Below, piece after piece: positions 34,096-43,677 of a stretch of 64,000 bases of DNA (positions within the stretch are counted from its first letter, which is position 1; every line of letters begins with the position of its first letter). The position numbers and the translations under genes were made by a program. Source of the DNA: Clostridium lundense DSM 17049. Its GTDB lineage: Bacteria > Bacillota > Clostridia > Clostridiales > Clostridiaceae. Below the pieces are notes generated by a model. The model had not been told where the DNA came from. It made no database searches and saw only the letters and a list, made by a program, of their open reading frames with translations. The stretch spans positions 248,001-312,000 of the forward strand of contig NZ_JHVC01000003.1 of NCBI RefSeq assembly GCF_000619945.1. Reading direction: 5' to 3'.

Positions 34096-35592
34096 TCAAT
34101 CTACATCCTCATGTTTAAATTCTTCCACTTTTATCTCACCATTATTTTTAGTTATAGTTAAAGTATCTAATCCATATGGCGGATTGTGTGGCCCAACAAA
34201 TGTTTCTATTTTAACTTTTAATCTGTATCCTTCTTTAGTTTGTTCAATATCTAAAATCCCAGCATCCATATATTGTCTGAACTCACCATAATAATTCTTA
34301 ACAGCTTCATCAATATATGGAGATAACATAGATAAAATAAATTGCTGATTCAATTTATCTTTAAATACATACTCTGGTAAAGGATTGCCACTAAAATCTA
34401 TAGATGTTAATAATAAATCAGGTAAATTCCTTATTGAACTAATCTCTTTTATTTGATTATTTGATATATCTAAATTTTTTAGATTACTCAAGTTACTTAA
34501 TGCATTAATGTTAGAAATATTATTATTGTTAACACTTAAGCTAACTAATGTATGCAATAAGCCTAATTCATCTATATCCCGAATATTATTGTATCCTAAT
34601 CCTAAATTTTTTAAGTTTTTTAAAGCACCTAATCCTTTTAGTTCTTTAATCTCATTTCTATCTAAAGATAGATTTTTCAAATTATTAAGTGAACTCAGTC
34701 CCTCTACATCATTAATCTTATTATTAGATAACTCTAAGTATTGTAAATTTTTCAAAGAATTCAAAGGTCTAATATCTGTTACTTGGTTTCCATATAAATT
34801 TAAATAATCCAGATTTGATAAATAACTTAAAGATTTGATATCAGCAAGAAAATTTTGAGCTAACTCTAATGTTGTTAACTTAGTTAAGTTTTTTAAAGAA
34901 TCAATGTTGGATATTTTGTTCATTCCTAATGATAAATCTGTTAAATTAGTTAGCTTTCCTAAAGGATCTATGTTCTCAATTTGATTAATATATAGATCTA
35001 AGCTTTGTAAATGATTCAAAGCACTTAAAGGCTTTAAATCACTTACTTTATTACTATATAAACTCAAAGCTTTTAGCTTAGTTAAATTATTTAATACACT
35101 TATATCAGTAATTTTATTACTTTCTAAGTTTAATTCTGTTAAGTTAGTTAAATTACTCAACGGACTAATATCAACTATTTTATTATATCCTAATCGCAAG
35201 TACTCAAGATTAGTTAAACTACTTAGCTGTTTAATATTTGTTATTTCATCAAACCATAAATCTAATTTTTTCAAACCAGTTAAATATTGTATTCCTTCTA
35301 AATTGGAGATTTTTTGATGATGAATAGTTAACTCTTGAATACCATTAACATCACTCACATAAATTTCTCCTTTAGGCTTATTTATCTTATCTCTTATTGC
35401 TTTTTCTAAATTATTATCTTGAAAGTATATTCTCTTGTTATCTTGTTTATTAACAAATTGGTCTACTGATATAATTAAATTTAAAGAATTGATTGTTTCA
35501 TTTTTAGATAACGCATATACATTTATTGGACTTAACAACAATCTAAAAATAATAAAATTAATAAAGAATATTTTATATATTTTATTATCCAA
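34096..35592 (-). CDS. Secreted leucine-rich-repeat protein (internalin-like)
   Basis: The start is TTG at 35592, supported by taggaggatata. The 498-residue protein begins with a signal peptide (cleavage after about NVYA). A short cap follows (FQDNNLEKAIRDKINKP), then about 14 leucine-rich repeats of 22 residues with the pattern LTNLxxLxLxxNxIxDIxxL, as in internalins. The last about 100 residues form a different domain ending KVEEFKHEDVD. No LPxTG anchor or other wall-binding motif is seen, so it is probably released or loosely bound. The role is unknown; protein binding at the surface is likely. Confidence 0.87.
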   Translation of the reverse strand: MDNKIYKIFFINFIIFRLLLSPINVYALSKNETINSLNLIISVDQFVNKQDNKRIYFQDNNLEKAIRDKINKPKGEIYVSDVNGIQELTIHHQKISNLEGIQYLTGLKKLDLWFDEITNIKQLSSLTNLEYLRLGYNKIVDISPLSNLTNLTELNLESNKITDISVLNNLTKLKALSLYSNKVSDLKPLSALNHLQSLDLYINQIENIDPLGKLTNLTDLSLGMNKISNIDSLKNLTKLTTLELAQNFLADIKSLSYLSNLDYLNLYGNQVTDIRPLNSLKNLQYLELSNNKINDVEGLSSLNNLKNLSLDRNEIKELKGLGALKNLKNLGLGYNNIRDIDELGLLHTLVSLSVNNNNISNINALSNLSNLKNLDISNNQIKEISSIRNLPDLLLTSIDFSGNPLPEYVFKDKLNQQFILSMLSPYIDEAVKNYYGEFRQYMDAGILDIEQTKEGYRLKVKIETFVGPHNPPYGLDTLTITKNNGEIKVEEFKHEDVD

Positions 35593-35708
35593 CTTATATC
35601 CTCCTAAAATTATATAAATTCTTATAATATATCTTTAGTAGAAACAAAGTTTATATACTTAAGATTTTTACCTATTTAAACATTACTTGTTTATGACAGT
35701 TAAAACAA

Positions 35709-35731
35709 AATCCTTGCAAAATGCAAGGATT
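35709..35731 (-). terminator. Intrinsic terminator downstream of trmB
   Basis: aatccttgc (35709-35717) pairs perfectly with gcaaggatt (35723-35731). On the minus strand the stem is followed by TTGTTTT. Confidence 0.7.
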
Positions 35732-35831
35732 CATTAGCTATATGAAATTTTTTTATATTAATAAAAAATTCTTTTCTTTATTCTTCTCTATTCACCCTTC
35801 ACTCTTCACTAAATAAAGAATGTCCTAATCT

Positions 35832-35866
35832 ACTATGCTCTGCACTCTATTCCATGTTATCTGAAT
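35832..35866 (-). repeat. AGAGTACAG-family repeat, degenerate copy at trmB 3-prime end
   Basis: On the minus strand, AATTCAGATAACATGG runs through the last codons of trmB and is followed by AATAGAGTGCAGAGCATAG. It resembles the copy at the end of brnQ, which also begins AATTCAGA. Confidence 0.5.
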
Positions 35867-36497
35867 TAAGCTTTCCTATCATAAACATAGTCTTCATACC
35901 TAAAGAAGTAAACTTAGCTTCATATTCTGTAACTACATTTTTATCAAAATCTGAATTATGAAGATCATAAGTTAAATATTCTATAGAAAGTCCTGCTTCC
36001 TTAAAATACTCTTGAGAAGCCTCAAATAAATCTGTATCATCAGTTTTAAACCAAATTTCGCTTCCTGATTTTAAAAACTTTTTGTATTCTGTTAAAAATT
36101 TAGTATGAGTAAGTCTTCTTTTATTATGTCTATCTTTTGGCCATGGGTTACAGAAATTTATATATATTTTTTCTATTTCATTCTTTTCAAATAGTTCAGC
36201 AATAAAAGTAATATTTAAAGGAACAATTCTAACATTTGTTAGTTCTAACTCCTCTACTTTTCTTAGTGCATAAATTAAAACTTCATCCTTTAAATCTACC
36301 GCCACATAGTTTATATCTCTATTTGCATCAGCTTTTTTAGATATAAATCCTCCTCTTCCACAACCTAACTCTAAGTGAATAGGATTATTGTTTTTAAATT
36401 CCTCTTTCCATCTTCCTTTAAAATCTCTTGGATTTGTTATACAAAGTGGAGCTTCCTCCATTTCAGGTCTTGCCCACCATTTCTTCCTAAGTCTCAT
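35847..36497 (-). CDS. trmB: tRNA (guanine-N7-)-methyltransferase
   Basis: The 216-residue enzyme has the SAM-binding LGCGRGGFISKKA and the TrmB signature NFCNPWPKDRHNKRRL. It methylates G46 of tRNA with S-adenosylmethionine. The start ATG at 36497 has ggaggat upstream. The last six residues (SDNME and stop) appear to be encoded by a dispersed repeat. Confidence 0.95.
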   Translation of the reverse strand: MRLRKKWWARPEMEEAPLCITNPRDFKGRWKEEFKNNNPIHLELGCGRGGFISKKADANRDINYVAVDLKDEVLIYALRKVEELELTNVRIVPLNITFIAELFEKNEIEKIYINFCNPWPKDRHNKRRLTHTKFLTEYKKFLKSGSEIWFKTDDTDLFEASQEYFKEAGLSIEYLTYDLHNSDFDKNVVTEYEAKFTSLGMKTMFMIGKLNSDNME

Positions 36498-36567
36498 TTT
36501 TATCCTCCGTTTTCTAAAAAAATTACATCGTAATTTATTATATCATGTCTATTTAAATTGTAATATA

Positions 36568-37719
36568 CTAAACAAAATTTTGCACCTTATCTCTAATACT
36601 CATTTTATATATAGAAACTAAAAATAAAGTTGCAGCAAAAGCCCATAGTATTATTATATGCATTTTTATATCCGAAAATTGAGCCCCACTTTGTAATTTA
36701 TAAATAGCTTCTATAGCCCATTTTTGAGGAACGAAGTTAGACATCTTTTGAATATGATTAGGCATTATAGAAAGATCCCAAAAGCAACCTCCAAGCATAC
36801 AGGTAGGAATAGTAACCACTGTGCTTAAAGAGCTAGCCTGATTAGAAGAATTAGAGAAGGCCATTATAACCATACCTATACCTATCGCCGCTGCACCAAA
36901 ACTTAATAATATAAAAATCAATTGTATACTCGGCACATATGTAGCTATACCTAAAACTTTAGTTACCAAAACAACTATAGTAATTACCTGAATGCATACT
37001 ATAAAGAAATTTGCCAACACATTTCCACCTACATAAGTTTTTGAATTTACAGGAGCAGCACAAATTCTATAGTAGGTTCTATTTCTTCTTTCTTTTATTA
37101 TAAGTCTTGATACGTTTCCTGTGGCAAACATCATAAACATTATTAAAAATCCAACACCTGAATAAGTAACTCCTTTATTTAAAGCAGTATCCTCCATCTT
37201 TCTTTCAATAATCTTTATTTCTCCATCTTTATACCCCTTATATATTCTATTAAACTTATTCAAATCTCCTTTAGAAGCTTTATTTATATCTAATAAATTT
37301 TTTATATAATAATTTGAATACTTTTTTACAAGTGCAGTTGCAGCCTCCCCCTTTATTGAAAACATATCTATTCCTTTAAAACTACCATTATAGATACTTT
37401 GAGTAAAATCTTTTGGAAATACAATTACACAATCAACATCTCCTTTAGCTACAACATCCTTTATATCCTTATCTTTTACCTGAATAAATTTAAACTTCTT
37501 AGTAGAAATTAAATAATGGACCATATCCTTTGACAGTATTTTTTCATCTTTATTATTTATTCCTATAAATATAGCTTTATTTTGAGAAGCTTTATTACTA
37601 TATACATTCATAGTGATTACAAAACTTATTATTGGAAGTAAGAAATATACTATTATATTACTCTTTTTTCTAAAAACCATTTTTACATTATTAATAAATA
37701 AGATAAATATATTTCTCAA
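36568..37719 (-). CDS. ABC-2 type exporter permease
   Basis: The 383-residue protein has one N-terminal transmembrane segment, a large extracellular loop (about 45-175) and five C-terminal segments, the layout of ABC-2 (YhgE/Pip-like or DrrB-like) exporters. The start is TTG at 37719, directly after the stop of the upstream permease, with ggcaggtgg as ribosome site. It should pair with the preceding permease and ATPase. Confidence 0.87.
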   Translation of the reverse strand: MRNIFILFINNVKMVFRKKSNIIVYFLLPIISFVITMNVYSNKASQNKAIFIGINNKDEKILSKDMVHYLISTKKFKFIQVKDKDIKDVVAKGDVDCVIVFPKDFTQSIYNGSFKGIDMFSIKGEAATALVKKYSNYYIKNLLDINKASKGDLNKFNRIYKGYKDGEIKIIERKMEDTALNKGVTYSGVGFLIMFMMFATGNVSRLIIKERRNRTYYRICAAPVNSKTYVGGNVLANFFIVCIQVITIVVLVTKVLGIATYVPSIQLIFILLSFGAAAIGIGMVIMAFSNSSNQASSLSTVVTIPTCMLGGCFWDLSIMPNHIQKMSNFVPQKWAIEAIYKLQSGAQFSDIKMHIIILWAFAATLFLVSIYKMSIRDKVQNFV

Positions 37720-38844
37720 TTAAACCACCTGCCTTTTGTATATCAAAGATGAAATACTCAAAAACACTACAGCAATTATCATATTAATACCTATAGCAAT
37801 TTTTATATTTTGAATATTATTAGAATAAATAAAAGTAAATAGAGCATCATTGGTCCATTTTAAAGGAGATAAATTAGAAATAAGATTTATAGTGTTACTC
37901 TTAAAATCTCCTATTGGAACATATCCTCCTCCAAAGAATGTTATACATGGTATTATTATATTTAATAATGCACTAGACAAAGTATCCTTCTTTGTCATAA
38001 AGGCTACTCCTACTCCTATAGATATAGCCATTATTACTTCCGACAATACAACCAAATATATAGGTATCATATTATCTCCAAAGTAAGCCTTTAATACATA
38101 TTTACTAAAAAGAATAACTATAAAACTCTGAAGCAAATTAACTACTATATTACCTAAAACTTTTCCTCCTAATATTTCAACTTTTTTTATTGGGGCACAC
38201 ATTATTCTGTTAAAAGTATTTCTAATATACTCTCCACCTATACCAAACGCACCATATAACGCAGCATAAAGTATTATCATTGTTAACATTGTAACAGCAT
38301 AATAGTCTATAGCCCTAGGAGATCTGTTTTTCTGTATACTTATTTCATTTACATAGCTAACCTCTTTTTCATCTATTAATTCCCCTGACATTGTAGAACT
38401 TTCCTTATAAATTTCCATTACTGTATTATATCTATCTACATAAATATTTAATATAGTTTGAATTAAATCCGATTTAAAGTTGTATCTTGTATTTTTATAA
38501 AAATCTATTTTTTTATCCTTTTCGTCTACCTTTATATAACACACATAAGTGCTATCTTTCACCTTTTCTATAGCCTGTTTTTCATCGTCTGTCTCTATGG
38601 TTTCTATTCCTAAATTATTCAAAGTCTTCGTAAACCCTTTGAAATTATGGCTTATGCTTTCCTTTCCTTCTGTTTTATATACTACCTTAGTATCCTTAAA
38701 ACTTATAGAATCATCAAAAGCACCTGCTAATGCTGAGCCAAGTATTATCATCAAAAGTATTGGATAAAGCACCATCATAGCCATAGATTTTTTATCCCTT
38801 AAATTTTGTTTTATTTCTTTAATAGCTATAATAATAAATTTCAT
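37720..38844 (-). CDS. ABC-2 type exporter permease
   Basis: The 374-residue protein has the same architecture as its downstream neighbour: one N-terminal segment (MMVLYPILLMIILGSALAG), an extracellular loop and five C-terminal segments. The two probably form a heterodimer. The start has agggg at 8 nt and is 10 bp after the ATPase stop. Confidence 0.87.
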   Translation of the reverse strand: MKFIIIAIKEIKQNLRDKKSMAMMVLYPILLMIILGSALAGAFDDSISFKDTKVVYKTEGKESISHNFKGFTKTLNNLGIETIETDDEKQAIEKVKDSTYVCYIKVDEKDKKIDFYKNTRYNFKSDLIQTILNIYVDRYNTVMEIYKESSTMSGELIDEKEVSYVNEISIQKNRSPRAIDYYAVTMLTMIILYAALYGAFGIGGEYIRNTFNRIMCAPIKKVEILGGKVLGNIVVNLLQSFIVILFSKYVLKAYFGDNMIPIYLVVLSEVIMAISIGVGVAFMTKKDTLSSALLNIIIPCITFFGGGYVPIGDFKSNTINLISNLSPLKWTNDALFTFIYSNNIQNIKIAIGINMIIAVVFLSISSLIYKRQVV

Positions 38845-38854
38845 ATTCCCACCC

Positions 38855-39790
38855 CTAATCTCTTAGCTTTCTTCCAGTAAGAGTTAAAAATACGCTTTCT
38901 AAATTAGGCTTTTTAGACTCAATATTATCTATAGAAATATGATTTTTCATAAAGTATAGTATTATTTCATCTAAATTATTTATATCCTTATTACTACTTA
39001 TATCTACTAAGTTATTGTTTATCTGTACAGATACAACTCCCTTTATTCTTTTTATATCTTCTTCCTTAATTTTTTCAATAGAATCCACTGTAATTAGCAC
39101 TCTATGTTTATCCCATACTATGGATTTCAATTCTTCTTTTGTCCCTTCTCCTATAAGCTTACCATGATCTATTATTCCTATTCTTGTGCAAATTTCCTCC
39201 ACTTCCTCCATATAGTGACTAGTATAGATTATAGTAGAACCTAAACTATTTAATTTTTTTACAGATTGAAGTACATGATTTCTTGATTGAGGATCAATTC
39301 CTACTGTTGGCTCATCCATTATTATAAGCTTTGGTTTATGCGCTATAGCACAAGCTATATTTAATCTTCTTTTCATTCCACCTGAAAATTCATCTGGAAA
39401 ATTTGCATACTTATCCCCCAGCCCTACAAAATCCAATGCTTCACTTACGCTTTGTTTTAATTTTTCTCCTTTTAACCCATATAAACTGGCAAAAAACCTC
39501 ACATTTTCATAGGCATTTAAATCCTCATATATAGCTATATCCTGAGGAACAATACCTATATTGCGCTTCACATAATCACATTCTTTTTTTATATCTTTAT
39601 CTAAGATAAATACTTTACCATTATTCATAGTCAATAAGCTACATATTATATTTATCATAGTACTTTTTCCTGCCCCATTAGGCCCTAAAAGTCCATATAT
39701 CTCTCCTTCTTCTATATTTAAATTCACATTATCTACTGCTATAAAATCTCTAAATTTTTTAGTCAAGTTTTCTATTCTAACTATTTTCAT
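38855..39790 (-). CDS. ABC transporter ATP-binding protein (DrrA-like)
   Basis: The 311-residue ATPase has Walker A GPNGAGKST, signature FSGGMKRRLNIA, Walker B IIMDEPTVGIDP and an H-loop in YTSHYMEE. It is the first gene of a three-gene exporter operon. The upstream two-component genes end at a terminator before it, so the systems are adjacent but separately transcribed. Regulation of the exporter by that pair is a reasonable inference, as in many antibiotic-export loci. Confidence 0.92.
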   Translation of the reverse strand: MKIVRIENLTKKFRDFIAVDNVNLNIEEGEIYGLLGPNGAGKSTMINIICSLLTMNNGKVFILDKDIKKECDYVKRNIGIVPQDIAIYEDLNAYENVRFFASLYGLKGEKLKQSVSEALDFVGLGDKYANFPDEFSGGMKRRLNIACAIAHKPKLIIMDEPTVGIDPQSRNHVLQSVKKLNSLGSTIIYTSHYMEEVEEICTRIGIIDHGKLIGEGTKEELKSIVWDKHRVLITVDSIEKIKEEDIKRIKGVVSVQINNNLVDISSNKDINNLDEIILYFMKNHISIDNIESKKPNLESVFLTLTGRKLRD

Positions 39791-39834
39791 AGCAATCCCC
39801 CTAAAATTTTTAACATTCTTTACAATAATTATAT

Positions 39835-39876
39835 AAAAAAGTGACTTTCCTGTTTAGTATGGAAAGTCACTTTCAC
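39835..39876 (-). terminator. Intrinsic terminator between the regulator and the ABC operon
   Basis: gtgactttcc (39841-39850) pairs with ggaaagtcac (39861-39870), and on the minus strand a run of six T residues follows. Confidence 0.85.
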
Positions 39877-39895
39877 TTATGACAAAAGTCATATA

Positions 39896-40525
39896 TTATT
39901 TATTACCTTTTATATAATAGATCGCTATTTGCGTTCTATGTTCTAATCCTGTTTTATTTAATATAGATGTTATATAATTTTTCACAGTACCTTCTGATAT
40001 ATACAATTTCCCAGCTATTTCTTTATTAGACAACCCTTCAGATATAGCTTCTATAACATCCATTTCTCTTTCAGAAAACATATCCTTATCAAAATTTCCT
40101 TCTTCCCTTGAAGATAATCCATCCTTAACTTTTTCCATCACTACGTCTTGTAATACTGTGTTGCCTGAATAAACCATTTTTATGGCATCCTTTATTTTTT
40201 CTGGAGAATTATTTTTTAATATATATCCCTTAGCCCCATTTTTTATAGCACCCATTATATATTCATCTTCATCAAAGGTAGTTAGTATTAGAGGCTTTGT
40301 TTTTGTTTTTGTTAAAATTTCCTTAGCTGCATCTACCCCATTTAGAACTGGCATTCTTACATCTAATAAAGCTACATCCACTTCACAATTTATACATACA
40401 TCTAATGCCTTTAATCCATTTTCTACCGCATCTATTATCTTTATTTCTTCATCCATGCCTAATATTATTTTTAAACTTTCCCTAATTAGTGAATCATCAT
40501 CTGCAATTAAAACTTTAATAGCCAT
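39896..40525 (-). CDS. NarL/LuxR-family response regulator
   Basis: The 209-residue protein has a receiver domain (VLIADDDSLIRES, phospho-acceptor Asp in VALLDVRMPVLNG, Lys in ILKNNSPEK) and a C-terminal LuxR helix-turn-helix (SEREMDVIEAISEGLSNKEI). It follows its kinase by 30 bp and is probably a DNA-binding activator for the neighbouring exporter (inference). Confidence 0.93.
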   Translation of the reverse strand: MAIKVLIADDDSLIRESLKIILGMDEEIKIIDAVENGLKALDVCINCEVDVALLDVRMPVLNGVDAAKEILTKTKTKPLILTTFDEDEYIMGAIKNGAKGYILKNNSPEKIKDAIKMVYSGNTVLQDVVMEKVKDGLSSREEGNFDKDMFSEREMDVIEAISEGLSNKEIAGKLYISEGTVKNYITSILNKTGLEHRTQIAIYYIKGNK

Positions 40526-40555
40526 AAATAAAAATCTCCCTCTAAAATTATGAAC

Positions 40556-41659
40556 CTACTTAATAGGTAAAATTAGTATAACAGAAAACCCCTTAGATCC
40601 ATCTATTACTACTTTTCCACCTATCTCTTCACATCTTTCTTCCATTCCCTTTATCCCCATACTTTTCTTTATATCAAAACTTCCAATCCCATTATCCCTT
40701 ACTTCTACTTTTATAATCTTATTAAATATTTGAATATTTACTGTTACTATGGTAGCCTTTGAATATTTTATAGTATTAGTAATACATTCTTTTATACTAT
40801 CATAAATTATCTTCCAGTGTGCATAAGTTATATTTTGAAGGTTTCCGCTATGCATTAAATTACATCTAATATTAGTTCTAGAAGAAACTTCATTTAGCAT
40901 AAGTCTTATTCTATTTATACCCATCTGCTCTGAAGCAGGTTTAATATTTCTTAAAGTTATTCTTATACTTTCTATGCCTTCTCTTAATACTTTTATAGTA
41001 TTATCAACGAAAAGACCTGCTTTTTCTTTATCTTTATCCATAAGTAATTTTGCTGCTTCTAATTGCATAAGGCTACCTGATATAGTATGACCTATTTTAT
41101 CATGCATTTCCTGGGCAATTTTGTTTCTTTCTTCTAGCTTAGACGTATACATTATTTGATTTTCATACTCTAAATCCTTATTTATTTTATTAAATAATAT
41201 ATCATTTTTTTCTCTTAAAATGTCATTTTCCTCTAAAAGTTTTTCTATCCTATAATTACTTTTATAAGCCAGTATATATATCAAATAGCTAAAAAGTAAT
41301 ATAAGAAAATATTCTCCCCTTATACTATTATGTATAAAAATGGGGGAAATAAATATTAACCCTATTGTATATGTATTGTTAAAATTGTTACTATATATAA
41401 ACTGAATATAATTAATTGGAATAATAAACAAGAAGATACTATTAACATAGGAACCTAAACATATTATTAAAACTATGGATAAAATATCCGCCATATTTTT
41501 AAGTTCCTTTTTGTTCATTATATAGTAAATCATATTAATGGCTATATATAATAGCACTCCTAGTATTATTAAAGAATCTTTTCCATAACCACCTTGAATA
41601 TACTTTAAAGCACAATATATTAAAATAATGAACTTGTTAAATATTATCCATTTATTCAT
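40556..41659 (-). CDS. DesK/LiaS-type sensor histidine kinase
   Basis: The 367-residue protein has about five to six N-terminal transmembrane segments with almost no extracellular domain, then a HisKA_3 dimerisation domain (MHDKIGHTISGSLMQLEAA) and an HATPase with DNGIGSFDIKKSMGIKGMEER. This intramembrane-sensing layout is typical of DesK- or LiaS-like kinases. It overlaps neither neighbour: 12 bp from the M50 gene and 30 bp to the regulator. Confidence 0.9.
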   Translation of the reverse strand: MNKWIIFNKFIILIYCALKYIQGGYGKDSLIILGVLLYIAINMIYYIMNKKELKNMADILSIVLIICLGSYVNSIFLFIIPINYIQFIYSNNFNNTYTIGLIFISPIFIHNSIRGEYFLILLFSYLIYILAYKSNYRIEKLLEENDILREKNDILFNKINKDLEYENQIMYTSKLEERNKIAQEMHDKIGHTISGSLMQLEAAKLLMDKDKEKAGLFVDNTIKVLREGIESIRITLRNIKPASEQMGINRIRLMLNEVSSRTNIRCNLMHSGNLQNITYAHWKIIYDSIKECITNTIKYSKATIVTVNIQIFNKIIKVEVRDNGIGSFDIKKSMGIKGMEERCEEIGGKVVIDGSKGFSVILILPIK

Positions 41660-41671
41660 TTAAATCCTTCT

Positions 41672-42313
41672 TTATATACTAAATATATTTAAAAATAAAG
41701 AATATACATATGTAGCGGGTCTTCCTACTAAAGTCTCCGCAACTCCTGGTATTGCTATGAATAGTATAAGTATTACAAATTGATATCTATATATTGTATC
41801 AGAAATTTGATAAAACTTTGCAGGTGCTATATCTCTAAGTACATGAAATCCATCTAATCCTGGTAATGGCATTATATTAAAAAATGCCAGAATACAATTT
41901 AAATATACTGTTTTATTTAATATCATAATTATAATATACATGACACTTCCACTATATATGGTAGTTAGTTTAAGTATAGCAGACAATATTCCTGAAAATA
42001 CAAAAGCAGTTAAAAGATTTGCTATAGGTCCTGCAATAGATACCTTTAAATCATCTTTATAATAATTTTTAAAAGCTCTTGGATTTACTTCCACAGGCTT
42101 TGCCCATCCAAAATGAGTTAATAATATGAATATAAATCCTATAGGATCTATATGTGATATAGGATTTAAAGTAAGTCTTCCTTGAAATTTAGGAGTTTTA
42201 TCTCCTAATCTATCAGCTACCCATGCATGAGCAAACTCATGAAAAGTAAAAGCTATAAGTATTGCAGGTATAGTTAATATAGTCTCTAATAAATTCTTTG
42301 TCAAAAAAATCAT
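41672..42313 (-). CDS. Site-2 protease, M50 family
   Basis: The 213-residue membrane protein has the zinc motif HEFAH (in AFTFHEFAHAWVADRLGD) and the distal DGFHVLRD. It has about six transmembrane segments and no PDZ domain, so it belongs to the small YwhC-like group. It is the first gene before a two-component pair, so a role in that pathway is possible, but family members also occur alone. The ATG at 42313 sits directly against agagagg; a TTG three codons later (42304) is better spaced and may be the true start. Confidence 0.85.
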   Translation of the reverse strand: MIFLTKNLLETILTIPAILIAFTFHEFAHAWVADRLGDKTPKFQGRLTLNPISHIDPIGFIFILLTHFGWAKPVEVNPRAFKNYYKDDLKVSIAGPIANLLTAFVFSGILSAILKLTTIYSGSVMYIIIMILNKTVYLNCILAFFNIMPLPGLDGFHVLRDIAPAKFYQISDTIYRYQFVILILFIAIPGVAETLVGRPATYVYSLFLNIFSI

Positions 42314-42380
42314 CCTCTCTTAAATTAGATGTAAAATTATTATATCAAAGGCAGTCATTCTTCTCAATGAATGGAAATAT

Positions 42381-42637
42381 AAAAAAAAAGTGCAAAGCAC
42401 TTTTTTTTAGAGTACAGATGACAGAGCACAAAGTACAGATGAAGAAGCTTTTCTTTCGTTAACACTACAAAAAAGCGTAAATTTAATATTAATATAATTT
42501 ATTGCAATAAATACTAAATCCAGTTCCTAAATCAGCTAAATTTACAATCTATGGACTAAATTTTTATGGTGTAAAATTCTCCTTATCTGTACTCTATACT
42601 CTTTGCTCTGTACTCTAAAAAATTGCCACACAATTTA
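42381..42637. repeat. AGAGTACAG-family element, about 257 bp
   Basis: The left end is a hairpin aaaaaaagtgc/gcacttttttt (42383-42408) then agagtacagatgacagagcac. The right end is the mirror image: atctgtactct, ctctgtactct and an aaaaaattgcc hairpin that touches the stop codon at 42635. The 130 bp between are not coding. It fills the intergenic gap between two tandem minus-strand genes. Confidence 0.7.
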
Positions 42638-43663
42638 TTTAAAGTTTGTCTTTACTAATTTTCCATCCTTTATTGAAGCAACTCCAGTAGAATATATTTG
42701 AAGGAATTTTCCTGTATACGAAGTTTCCTTACCTGTAGAAACTTCTTTTATTATTCCTTTTAAATTATCGTTTATCAAAATTTTTCCTTGTTCTGATACA
42801 AATATGTCTTTTTTATCTGCTGGTTCTCTTAAAGGAATTACATTCCACTGACTAGTTTGCTTGTCTAATGTTCCAAAATAAATTTTTGTTATCTTATCAT
42901 TTTCCATAGAACCTATATATACATTATCATCACTATCTACTCCTAAAATTCTTGGTTTGTCAACTCCACTTATACGAATAGATTCATCCATATTAGTAGC
43001 ATATATTCTATTGTAAGTGGCATCTTCATATAAAAGCTTATCATCATGATATAGTATAGCTGTTTTTCCAACTAAATAAGCTTTTGTGTTTACTTTTTTC
43101 ATTTCCTTCATAATATTTATCCAATAAAGACTGCTTCTACCACCACTTCTAGCTACTTTTACATATATTACATTAGTTAAAGTAGATGCTTGTATGTTTT
43201 CCACTTCAGAATTTTCATCTGCCCAAGTTAAATCTTTTATTTCTTCTTTAGTATTCTTATCTACATCATAATAAGACAACTTAAATCCAGCACCTTCATC
43301 ATTATTGTGCTTTTCTCCTATTAACATTCTATTTCTATCAGAAAGCCATTTATAATATGATACTTTTACCCCTTCTGCAAAAGATACATCTATATTTTGT
43401 CCTGTTTTTGTATTGCACACCTGTAATTTATCTCCATCATAATAAGCTACATATTTACCATCAAAGGATACGCTAATATGTTCCGCATTATCTGGAATAC
43501 TTACATTTACCTCTGGTTTTTTATCTGAATTTTTATTTTCTACTTTTTTAACTTTTACGGTAGCATTTGTAGCCAGATAATATTTATCTACATAGAAAAA
43601 ACCTATAAACTGTATTAATAGCGATATACCTATCCAAATAGTTATTTTCTTTAAGTTTTTCAT
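42635..43663 (-). CDS. Membrane-anchored extracytoplasmic protein, possible beta-propeller
   Basis: The start ATG at 43663 (MKNLKKITIWIG) is set by TTGGAGG; an in-frame ATG 4 codons earlier overlaps this ribosome site. The 342-residue protein has an N-terminal membrane anchor and a repetitive extracellular part with SFDGKYVAYYDGDKLQV, KLSYYDVDKNTKEEI and similar strands, reminiscent of TolB or WD-like propellers. I do not recognise a family. It is translated right after the NAGPA-domain gene, 15 bp away, and the two probably work together at the surface. Confidence 0.7.
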   Translation of the reverse strand: MKNLKKITIWIGISLLIQFIGFFYVDKYYLATNATVKVKKVENKNSDKKPEVNVSIPDNAEHISVSFDGKYVAYYDGDKLQVCNTKTGQNIDVSFAEGVKVSYYKWLSDRNRMLIGEKHNNDEGAGFKLSYYDVDKNTKEEIKDLTWADENSEVENIQASTLTNVIYVKVARSGGRSSLYWINIMKEMKKVNTKAYLVGKTAILYHDDKLLYEDATYNRIYATNMDESIRISGVDKPRILGVDSDDNVYIGSMENDKITKIYFGTLDKQTSQWNVIPLREPADKKDIFVSEQGKILINDNLKGIIKEVSTGKETSYTGKFLQIYSTGVASIKDGKLVKTNFK

Positions 43664-43677
43664 TTTTTCCTCCAATT

